DNA of 64,000 bases from Pratylenchus scribneri (Eukaryota; Nematoda; Chromadorea; Rhabditida; Pratylenchidae), in the NCBI GenBank assembly GCA_030063045.1, contig JAQSEB010000020.1, forward strand, positions 1,302,001 through 1,366,000, read 5' to 3'. Made by a program: the position numbers and the translations under genes. Within the stretch, counting starts at the first letter, position 1, and each line of letters opens with the position of its first letter. Shown here in pieces: positions 40,401 through 47,677 of this stretch. The notes under the pieces are model-generated. The model did not search any database. It was not told the origin of the DNA and saw nothing but the letters and a program-made list of their open reading frames with translations.

Positions 40401-42243
40401 GCCATAAATTTACTTAGTCTTTGGATTCAAAAAATGTTCAAATTAATAGTGAAAAAACTATAAATTATCGCAAATTGAATCATTTAAAATGTCCGGTTGA
40501 ATAATTCTCTAATAAAAAATTGTTTATAAAAATTTTACAATAAAATTAATAAGATAAGAATGGTTTTATAATACTTAAAAATTTGAAAATAAAAAAGCAT
40601 TCTTTTCAAGTATTACCGTAAATTCTTTATTAGAAGCCCCTCTCTCTCTATTTGAAGCACCCTCTAGAGAGTCTCTGAAATTTATAAGTCCCTCCCTAGG
40701 TTTCTAATAGAGAATTTACTGTAGCCTAAGTCCATGGCCCAATCCCAATCCCTAATAAGCTTAATTTTATTGGCTAAATTCTAAGCTATCTTTTTATGAT
40801 TAATTCCCCCAAATCCCTACATCCATTCATTCATATATTAATATTATTTCCCCAACGAAAATCAGTCCTCCCCCCACCATCAGCAACAACAAACTCCGCC
40901 AATTCCTTCTCATCAGCCCCAATCCCATCCACCGCCACCACAACTTTACACATTGGAACAATTGGAAGCCGGGGCCCAAATTGGTGGTGGCAATGGAGGG
41001 GCCATAATGGATCCACGGACACCAATTGCTCAATCAAATGCCCAAATTGGTAAGCCAAATTCCTCCGTAAACAAAATTTTACATTCATATTTTCACAGCA
41101 ATTTTGTCCGCCGCCGGAATTGGTGGTCCCTCCTCGCAACATTCCCAGCCGGGCACTCCACAACAACAACAAATGCCGCAAAATGGTCCAATATTTTCGC
41201 CTCATCAAATGATTTGTGCCGCCGATTTGATGAATGAGGCAAATGGTGGGAGCGGTGCCCAAAATGGCGGTGCCCTCCTCTCCGACCAACAGCAACAATA
41301 TTTGTTGGCTGCCGCTTTTGGTATGTCCAATCTATTTAGCACGCCATTTATAATAACTCAACAAGGACTGAACTAATTTTGATAATTTTAGTATCAAATA
41401 AAGATCAGACTTTTGGCTATCAAATGATATTTATTTTATTTAAATTAATTCAGAATTGATTGAATTGTGCCCAAAAAACCACTGAAAATGATACTAATCC
41501 ATTATTAGTCCTAAACTAGTACTAAAGTAGTTTGGGAAAAGAGCTCTGGGCCTAGGCACTTGCAGCGGACCTTCCCTGGAGGCCTAAAGTCTCCCATCGA
41601 CCCAATGAACGGGATAGGGATAAGTGGAATTTGACTTCATTCTTTATTATTTTGCGGGAAAATGTCATAATAATAATGTGAAGAAAAAAACATTAGGGGA
41701 GGAAAAAGGGTGGATTTAAAAAGGCAGATTGGGGCAATATTTGATTGATAGGGTGACAGGTGAGCAGGCATAAAGTGGGTATACGGTAGAGCAAATAGAA
41801 AAGGCTCTTACTTAGGCATTGTTGGAATGATATCCATTAGAAATGATTTTTTGAGCAAAACTTCAATATCATTTGATAGCCAAAAGTTTGCTCTTTAATT
41901 TGATTCTTTAATGAGTTATAAAAGACTAAAAGTTGGGGAGATAATTTGATTATTCCAATAATTTAAATCTTTTCTTTCAGGCCCACCTCCACCTCAAATG
42001 CCACAAATGGGCCAATTCATGATGTCCCCTCAGGCACCCGAATCAGCCTTCTACCATCCATCCATGGGCCACCCTCCATTAAATGGCCATCAAATGGCCG
42101 CAATGGAGGCAAATGGCCAACCGCCGCCAATCATTGGCCATCCACTTGGCCCACATTCTCATCCACATTTTTCGCCACTTTCCATGCAAATTATGCATTC
42201 CGGCCATCATTATCATCAAAATGGACAGCAAATTAGCCAATGA
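25482..42243 (+). CDS. ceh-14: LIM-homeodomain transcription factor, Lhx3/4 class (ceh-14 orthologue)
   Basis: Nuclear transcription factor of the Lhx3/4 class; in worms this class specifies sensory neurons and interneurons. Thirteen exons are phase-consistent: 25482-25576, 26059-26231, 32264-32343, 33192-33431, 33678-33765, 37398-37570, 37625-37654, 38163-38385, 38651-38713, 40201-40367, 40866-41049, 41099-41320, 41981-42243 (666 aa). An in-frame TGA lies 12 codons upstream of the start. LIM1 covers about residues 102-155 (C-TN-C ... [10 protein letters not shown] ... C-RD-H) and LIM2 about 164-219, with all zinc ligands present. The homeodomain (about 235-294) reads [20 protein letters not shown] through [20 protein letters not shown], diagnostic for this class. 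The C-terminal half is Gly/Ser, then Gln/Pro/His-rich and low-complexity. Introns 1 and 6 start with GC; exon 7 is only 30 nt. Introns 2 (6.0 kb) and 5 (3.6 kb) are very long and full of repeats. The 5' exons are the least certain. Confidence 0.92.
25700..25945. repeat. Inverted-repeat element, family B, copy 1 (ceh-14 intron 1)
   Basis: The left arm ATATCAAATTAAAGAGTACA ... TTTTGGCTATCAAACGATAT is inverted at the right as ATATCATTTAATAGCCAATA ... CTTTAATTTGATAG. Confidence 0.55.
26699..26962. repeat. MITE-like family A, full copy (ceh-14 intron 2)
   Basis: Left arm TATGGCCATAATTCAACAAG ... CCTCTAAAAATTGGC; right arm TGCCACTTTTTAGACTAC ... TCCTAGATTGGCTATCGCCT. Confidence 0.6.
28718..28730 (+). 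repeat. Mono-C tract, 13 C
   Basis: Run of 13 C inside ceh-14 intron 2, preceded by a short ATGA/TGAA-type simple repeat at 28,665-28,685. Confidence 0.85.
29085..29384. repeat. MITE-like family A, full copy (ceh-14 intron 2)
   Basis: Left arm GCTTAATAAGGAAGTAACCA ... GTCCTCTAAAAATGGCC; right arm TTGTAGAGGAAAG ... TATCGCCTTCTAGGATTGGC. Confidence 0.6.
30304..30555. repeat. Inverted-repeat element, family C, long copy (ceh-14 intron 2)
   Basis: ACCATAAATTCTCTTTTAAT at the left is inverted as TATTAAAAGATAATATACGG at the right, with AATAATTCCCC next to both arms. Confidence 0.6.
32470..32570. repeat. Family A MITE, left half, abutting minisatellite array 3
   Basis: TTTTGGCCATAACTCAATAG, AGGGAAGGTGATTGGCCATT and CTCCAAAAAGTGGCCTTA match the family left arm. 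The array begins at once where the MITE centre should start. Confidence 0.6.
32571..33107 (-). repeat. Minisatellite array 3 (39-bp unit, about 12 copies) in ceh-14 intron 3
   Basis: Same unit as arrays 1 and 2 but in reverse orientation (plus strand reads GAATTAATTTGCACTTTTTC ... GGTTGCCCTTTCCGG). It ends in GGTTAGATTAAATCCGTC followed by TTTTTTCCGAAAA, the reverse complement of the common left border. It lies between the two exons that encode LIM1. Confidence 0.95.
34168..34240. repeat. Inverted-repeat element, family C, minimal copy (ceh-14 intron 5)
   Basis: ATACCATAAATTCTCTTTTA ... GGGGAATTATT ... AGAGAATTACGGTA: a 70-bp near-palindrome reduced to the two termini. Confidence 0.55.
34935..35118. 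repeat. Inverted-repeat element, family C, 5'-truncated copy (ceh-14 intron 5)
   Basis: Shares TTTGAGGACCCATAGCTC and TTGAAAAATAATTCC...GGGGAATTAAAAGAGG...ATACGGTA with the long copy at 30.3 kb. Confidence 0.55.
35605..35616 (+). repeat. Mono-C tract, 12 C
   Basis: Run of 12 C in ceh-14 intron 5. Confidence 0.85.
36633..36645 (+). repeat. Mono-G tract, 13 G
   Basis: Run of 13 G in ceh-14 intron 5. Confidence 0.85.
37800..38075. repeat. MITE-like family A, full copy (ceh-14 intron 7)
   Basis: The outer ends GTACTTGGGCCATTCTTTTG and AAAATGGTCCAGGTACC are inverted and define the element termini better than most other copies. Confidence 0.6.
38949..38963 (+). repeat. Mono-G tract, 15 G
   Basis: Run of 15 G in ceh-14 intron 9. 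Confidence 0.9.
39150..39490. repeat. MITE-like family A, full copy (ceh-14 intron 9)
   Basis: Left GGTACTTGGGCCATTTTTAT ... CCTCTAAAAATAGGC; right GGACACTTTGGGCTATAAAA ... TATCGCCTTCCTAGATTGCC. Confidence 0.6.
39711..39750 (-). repeat. Single border unit of the TTCCGGAA minisatellite element
   Basis: On the minus strand: CGGAAAGTAGGCGGAATTAA then TCTAATTTAACCGGAAAA. It carries both the right-border and left-border sequence of the arrays with no 39-bp units. It lies in ceh-14 intron 9. Confidence 0.6.
40612..40727. repeat. Inverted-repeat element, family C (ceh-14 intron 10)
   Basis: TTACCGTAAATTCTTTATTA at the left, TTTCTAATAGAGAATTTACT at the right, with internal CCCTCT and CTAGAGAG inversions. 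Confidence 0.6.
41376..41925. repeat. Family B element interrupted by other repeats (ceh-14 intron 12)
   Basis: The left arm (AGTATCAAATAAAGATCAGA ... GGCTATCAAATGATATTTA, 41,390-41,440) and the right arm (CAATATCATTTGATAGCC ... CTCTTTAATTTGATTC, 41,867-41,905) are split by about 400 bp. That insert includes a family D unit (41,692-41,805). Confidence 0.5.
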
Positions 42244-42263
42244 AAGATGGAAGATTGAAAATG

Positions 42264-42269
42264 AATAAA
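42264..42269 (+). promoter_or_regulatory. Polyadenylation signal AATAAA, ceh-14
   Basis: AATAAA lies 21 bp past the ceh-14 stop codon. Another lies near 42,408. Confidence 0.4.
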
Positions 42270-42739
42270 ATTGACAAAAATTTACTCAAATTTATATTTG
42301 TTTTTTTCCCAATAATTTTAGAGCCCTTTTTATTATAATTTTTATGGCTAGTCCCCCGCGGGGAAAATATCAAAATTTATCCAATTTTGTTTGAATTTAT
42401 TCCCAAAAATAAAATGTGATTTTAATCCAACCAAAATTAATTCCAATTTTAAGCCATTTTCCTCTCCCTAAATATTATTATTCTTGCCTCCCATTTTTGT
42501 ATAAATTTTCCCCAATTATTTCTCCTTTATCCGAATCCTATATTTTTTGTCAAAATTTCAGATTTTCTAGAGCCCAAGGCGCCAAATTTTATTAATATTA
42601 GGAAATTGATTATTAAAACCCAACAAAAATGCTTTACAATTTATTTTTTCTTATGGTCACATATTCTGCTGAAAAAATTTATAAAATATAAAACTGAATT
42701 GATGGAGGGGAAAAGGCTAATATTTCTAATAAGGACACA

Positions 42740-43105
42740 CTCAATTGAGCGACGGCACTTGTAGCTAATTAAGGACTAAACGGATATTGATGATTTTGGT
42801 ATCAAATTAAAGAGCGCACATTCGGCTATCGATGGATATTAAATTTATTTGGATTGCTTAAGATTCGGTGGAATTGTGTCCAAAAACTGAGAAAAATTCG
42901 CAAATTTATAATAGTGATCTTATTTAATGGTTTTCAAGTGCGACTCTGCTAATTCTGAACCAAACCAAATAAATTTTACATCTATCCATAGCCAAAAGTG
43001 CGCTTTTTAATTTGATATTAAAATCATCGATATCAATAGCCTTTAATGAGCTACAAGCGCTTTCGCCCAATTGGGTTGGCCCGTCGCCAAGTTTAGCGTA
43101 CCGAT
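42740..43105. repeat. Family B element, long copy
   Basis: The outer arms GCACTTGTAGCTAATTAAGG and GAGCTACAAGCGCTTTCG, and the inner arms TCAAATTAAAGAGCGCACAT and AAAAGTGCGCTTTTTAATTT, are inverted. Confidence 0.55.
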
Positions 43106-43550
43106 ATTTCTGAATTTTGAAATATCCGAAAACGACGTGAAATTGTTGACATCATTTTTGGCGTAAACATTGTTCATAAAAGGATTTCAAAAACAATGGC
43201 CAGTCTCAGAGCAGCAACATGTCCAAATGTGCTTTTTTGGTAAAAAGTAAATGTTTTGAACTTTGAGTGGGGGAAAATGATCAAAAAGCGAAAAAAAAAT
43301 GCTGCCACCATAAAAAGGAATGCATGTTGACATTGACACTTTATTATTCACTTGGCCATATAAAAGGAAAAAGTTTTTGTGTACTTTTACTCATTTATTC
43401 CACATTTTCTCTAGTAGTTGAATTACTCTCAGCTTACTAATAAATAAATCGTTAATGATCAAATTCCCAATTCATCCAGCATCATCACTCATCAGAATTC
43501 CTTCCAATTACATATTTCCTCTATTAATATCCCTCCCTCTAATAGTAACG

Positions 43551-43564
43551 CCCCCCCCCCCCCC
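43551..43564 (+). repeat. Mono-C tract, 14 C
   Basis: Run of 14 C between ceh-14 and the coiled-coil ORF, preceded by a family-C-like CTCTATTAATATCCC/CTCTAATAG inversion. Confidence 0.85.
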
Positions 43565-43702
43565 ATTTGAGTAATGTACCTTTTTTGACAATATGTACTT
43601 TACGAAAATATTTTTATAGTGCCATTGGGCTCTATAAAAAAACGCTATAGTTATATGCAAATATTTTTTTTAAGCTAATTTTATCCATTTTTGTGTAAAA
43701 AA

Positions 43703-43939
43703 ATGTCCCAACCAACTCCAACATTGGAGAGCCAAATCAAAAGAATGCGATTGGAATCGGAAAAGAAAATTCGACAAATCAATTTTGACTGCGAGCAGAA
43801 AAAGTTGCTTTTGGACAAACAACACAAAGATGCCCTCAGGCAATTGGAATTTGATACGGAGGAATTGCTCAAGAAAGTTGCATTCGAACGAGACAATGAA
43901 ATTGGTTTTTTGAAAAAGATGGCCACAGATTATTGGTGA
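43703..43939 (+). CDS. Small predicted coiled-coil protein (possible first exon)
   Basis: An open frame of 78 codons starts MSQPTPTLESQIKRMRLESE and continues with a highly charged helix (FDCEQKKLLLDKQHKDALRQ ... KKVAFERDNEIGFLKKMATD). The heptad-like Leu/Ile pattern with many Lys/Glu strongly suggests a coiled coil. A good donor (TATTG before GTGAGT, 43936) overlaps the stop. Splicing to the obvious acceptor (CCCTTTAG, 44154) would also create a TGA at the junction, so both readings end here. The arrangement loosely recalls the N-terminal coiled coil of borealin-type proteins, but I do not claim that identity. Confidence 0.5.
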   Translation: MSQPTPTLESQIKRMRLESEKKIRQINFDCEQKKLLLDKQHKDALRQLEFDTEELLKKVAFERDNEIGFLKKMATDYW

Positions 43940-43944
43940 GTATT

Positions 43945-44115
43945 ATTTAGGGTGGTCCAAAGTCAGTTTCGGTTCCAAAAAAATCGATGAAATTTAGAAT
44001 CGAAATTGGGAATTTTTGCCCCAAAAAACCGAAAATAGGAGGAACCGAAACCGACCACAGTCGATTTAGAACCGAGACAGTCTAAGAACCGGCTTTGGAC
44101 AATCCTAGTATTCAT
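43945..44115. repeat. Inverted repeat, family G, between the two small ORFs
   Basis: GGTGGTCCAAAGTCAGTTTC near the left end is matched in inverse by AAGAACCGGCTTTGGACAAT at the right, with GGTTCC and GGAACC repeated internally. Confidence 0.4.
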
Positions 44116-44157
44116 TTGTCTAATTTCCGTGTAGATTAATTCATTCCCTTTAGAAAG

Positions 44158-44346
44158 ATGGCAAAAAGAACTCCAAAAATTGTCCACAAACAGCCATTGA
44201 ATTTGCCAAAGGCAATATCAAATTTATCCGATGAAATTTTAAAATTTGATCCCATAAATATTTGTGAAGAATTCACAAAATTCACTCCAAATTCTAATAA
44301 AAAATGTTTGAGTTTTTCACTCTTTTCTCATTGCTCCAAAATTTAA
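44158..44346 (+). CDS. Small predicted ORF, possible second exon of the coiled-coil gene
   Basis: Sixty-two codons start MAKRTPKIVHKQPLNLPKAI and include EILKFDPINICEEFTKF, preceded directly by an acceptor-like CCCTTTAGAAAG. Composition is coding-like and unlike the flanking DNA. The phase does not join cleanly to the upstream ORF. I do not recognise the product. Confidence 0.35.
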   Translation: MAKRTPKIVHKQPLNLPKAISNLSDEILKFDPINICEEFTKFTPNSNKKCLSFSLFSHCSKI

Positions 44347-45416
44347 AGCTCTAATCTAAAACTTTATTTTTCTTAATTATGATTATGATTTTGGGTTGAT
44401 CGATCTCCCCCTTGTAAAATGATGAATTTTATTTCATTTATTTATTTAATTTTTTAATATAAATTTTAATAAATTGGACAAGCATTGAATGGGAAAAAGA
44501 GGAAAGAAGGCAAATAAAAGTTGATTTGGATTCATTTTGAATTAATATTATTCAATTAATGTTGATTAAATCATCCAAATATTTAGCAATGTTCCTCCTC
44601 CTCATTTTGTTGCTGTTCATTTTCCTCCATATATGGCATTTCATCGACCACCAATTTGACGGGATCCAATCGCTTAAAATTAATTTAATTCAATTTGTTT
44701 TTTTGTTGTTTTGGTTGATTTGGGTTCCGGCCATTAGAAATGGGATGGATGGGGCAATCCGCCCATTAGATTGAATTTTTCTGTTGGACGGCCTTCTAAA
44801 AAATGTTGAAAAAGCCTTAATTCCCCCTATAATATTTTATTGAATCGGCGGATGACCCATTAATTTTTTTTATTTGGGATTAATTCACTGCAATTCATTC
44901 ATTTCTTTAGGCAAAATCAAATCAAAATCATGCAAAAATATGCAAATTTATTTACATCTGACTAGAAATTTGTGATGAGATTCGGGTTAAATGGGATGAG
45001 GGGAAATGGTCGCGCATTGTGCCCTTATTTTAATTATTGACCAAAATAAAATATTTTTTAATATTGCTCTCTCAGAATGGAAAGAAACAAAATGAATGGT
45101 AAAAAAATTATTAAATTCGCCCAATTAGACTAAAAATTATCACCAAAAATTGGGTATTCCTCTAATTTATTAATGGCATTTTCAACAATTAATTTTATGA
45201 TAATTGGCCGAATTAGAATATTTTCAAGTAAAAAATTCCTCGGATTCTGAAGAATATTATAAATTATCATCCAAATTCATTGCCCTTTAGCCAATATTAT
45301 TAAATTCAAAGGGCACAAATGTTTTAGAAATATGTGTTAATATAAATGCGGGAAAATGGGGGATTAGTATTTGCTTGGGAAAGAATTCATCAAATCCACA
45401 ACACCACTTCATTCTT
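44347..45416. other. AT-rich intergenic stretch, nothing supported
   Basis: A hydrophobic ORF at 44,559-44,774 (MFLLLILLLFIFLHIW) has no family features or splice context. The rest is AT-rich spacer. Confidence 0.4.
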
Positions 45417-47677
45417 TCAATGGGCAACCTTCAATTGGCCATTCGGCTGCTGCTGCTGATTATGATGATGATGTGGAGTGGTGTGATGAATGGCGTTGAT
45501 TGAGGCAGGTTGGCCGGAGGATGTTGGAGTTGGGCAAGGACTAATTTGGTTGGAATGGGCACCGCCACCTGCATTTTGTTCATGGATGGGCGATGATTGA
45601 TAATGGCTTTGGTGGGATATTGGTGTGGGATGATGCAATTGATGCTCCGGACTGGCACCCATCAGTGCCATTTTGTTGTTCAACTGAAATTAAGGTAGTT
45701 CCTAATCACATTTTGGGATTTAAATAAAGATATAAAATGGAACTTAGTTAGAATGTTGGAAATTGCTGTCAAATCCTTAAATATAACCCCTAAAATACCG
45801 TAAATTCTCTATTAGTGTTCCCCTCTATTAAGAGTTCTCTCTAGAGGGTCTTTGAAATAGTCTGGAGCCACTATTGCAGAATTTATTAATGCCAAATATT
45901 CTTCCAAATTACTCACCAAAAGTGGATGACTGCCCGTTGGATGGATGGCCGCCGCATTTCCTCCATGTCCGGTCATATTCGTTTGGCGAGTCGATGTGGA
46001 ATCTGCTGTGGAATTGAACAAATAAATATATTAATATATTCCCCAAATATGCCAATTCTCACCCAACATTCGGTCAATCTCAATTTTATGTGTCCAATTG
46101 TCGACTGGCCTTGCCGAATGATAGTGCCGATAATTTTGACTTGGCCGCGAAATGCTCAGTGAAGATTGCTCCGAATCGTCGGCTCTCTTCAAAAATTTGG
46201 GGAATAAAACTTTGTTAATTTATTTGTATACCTTCTTTTTATAACTTAAAAGGCGCACCTGGAAATATTGGAAAGAAATATTTCCCAAAGTGCAAAATCA
46301 AGTTTTATACATTTTTGGACTAATTCAAACAAATGCCGAAATTAATATTTGAGTTCTACGAATTCTTTCTATTCTCACTATCGATAATGCCTATAAAATA
46401 AGTCTTTCCTATTTATCGTTTATCCTACTGTACCCCCACTTTTTTGCCTAATCACCTGTCACCCTCCTATCAATCAAATATTGCCCCAATCTGCCTTTTT
46501 TAAACGCACCCTTTTCCTCTCTTGCTCTTCTATTCTTTTCCCCTTCATATTTTTATCAAATTTTCCTGCACAATTAATAAATAATAATTTAAAGTTGATT
46601 CACAGTTAGATTTGGACTAATACTCATTCATTTATTAATATTTATTCTCTTCCTTACATTGTTGTGTGCTCGCCGTCTCCGTTTTGTGCTTTTCCTATTC
46701 TGCATGAATCTGAGCAACATGAAAAACATAAGGCCGGCAACACTGAGCAACTTTAATAATGGAACATTGGATAATGAATTTAGTTGAAAAGGAGTTAATC
46801 GAAGGTTATTCGAGTGAATTTCATGAAAATATAAACCAAATGAAGGCAAAGATATAATTGTAATATTTTCCCATTTATTCCATAATTTTAAGCAAAACTT
46901 AAATTTGTTTTCCCCTTAATAAATAATGAATTTTATTGTATTTAAATTTCGTCAAATTTTCCCAATTTATATATAAATATTATCAAAACTGACTGAGCAA
47001 AAGAACAGCATATTCCTGAGATCCTGGATCTGAAAATTAATATTGAAAATGAATGAATGAAAGGAGAATATTTTTAGGGAAACGCACATAATTGGTCATT
47101 CGGTGCATGTCATCGGCGACCTAAAATACACAAAAAAACATTTAATGAATATATTTTTTCCCTCTTCCTATTTTATTAAGAATTTTGGAATCAGATCTGT
47201 CAATGCCAATAATGCCTAAGGGCTTCTCCTTTTCATCCTACTGTACTACAGTGATGTACTGTACCCCCACTTTTTCCTAATCCCCCTACACCCCTATCAA
47301 TCAAATATTGCCCCAATCTGCCTTTTTAAACTGGCTCTTCTCCCCACTAAATGTTCACTCTTTTCCATAACTTTTAGATGTTCTGTTATCACCATTTTTC
47401 CCTAAAACGGATAAATATATTTAATAGTCTATATCCCCTTCATTGGGCCTATTTATTCATGGCCAAATTAATTGATTTTCCCTTTCCGATCAGTTTATAT
47501 TTATTATTGTGTGCAAAAACTGGCCTGCATCATTTTTGGGATTCCCTTGAATATCTGATTCATGTCCGGATATTGGGGTTGGTATGTGCTTGGCTCATGC
47601 ATGATTGGAATTGGAGGTTGGCCCAATTGATGGTCGAGCATTGAAGGCTGCTGCAAATGTGAATTTGTGCTGCCCAT
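45417..47677 (-). CDS. Unrecognised single-pass membrane protein with basic stop-transfer and Gln/His-rich tail (264 aa)
   Basis: Seven exons join in frame on the minus strand: 47677-47525, 47120-47088, 47029-46994, 46750-46658, 46186-46063, 46005-45917, 45683-45417. The N-terminal 40 residues are Gln/Pro-rich (MGSTNSHLQQPSMLDHQLGQ). A possible short helix follows (NQIFKGIPKMMQ, VADDMHRMTNY, IQDLRNMLFFCS). One hydrophobic segment (LLSVAGLMFFMLLRF, about residues 75-90) is followed by a very basic stop-transfer KSTKRRRR, then SISRPSQNYRHYHSARPVDN and a His/Gln/Ser-rich tail ending QPNGQLKVAH. There is no cleavable signal, so the likely topology is a long N-terminus, one membrane helix and a cytosolic tail. 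Intron 1 needs a GC donor (CAG before GCCAGT). The phase agreement over seven exons, two of them only 33 and 36 nt, makes the model credible. No family is recognised. Confidence 0.7.
45793..45872. repeat. Inverted-repeat element, family C fragment
   Basis: ATACCGTAAATTCTCTATTA, CCCCTCTATTAAGAG and TCTCTAGAGGGTC match the left half of other family C copies. It lies in the last intron of the membrane-protein gene. Confidence 0.5.
46420..46560 (+). repeat. Dispersed repeat, family D, copy 1
   Basis: CTACTGTACCCCCACTTTTT, CTATCAATCAAATATTGCCC and CAATCTGCCTTTTTTAAA are shared with 47.24 kb and, reversed, with 41.69 kb. It lies in an intron of the membrane-protein gene. Confidence 0.6.
47235..47350 (+). 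repeat. Dispersed repeat, family D, copy 2
   Basis: The same three blocks in the same order as 46.42 kb, only 0.8 kb away. It lies in intron 1 of the membrane-protein gene. Confidence 0.6.

Noticed and set aside
44559..44774. Hydrophobic ORF (MFLLLILLLFIFLHIW)
   Set aside because: AT-rich DNA readily gives Leu/Ile/Phe strings. No second feature or splice context supports it.
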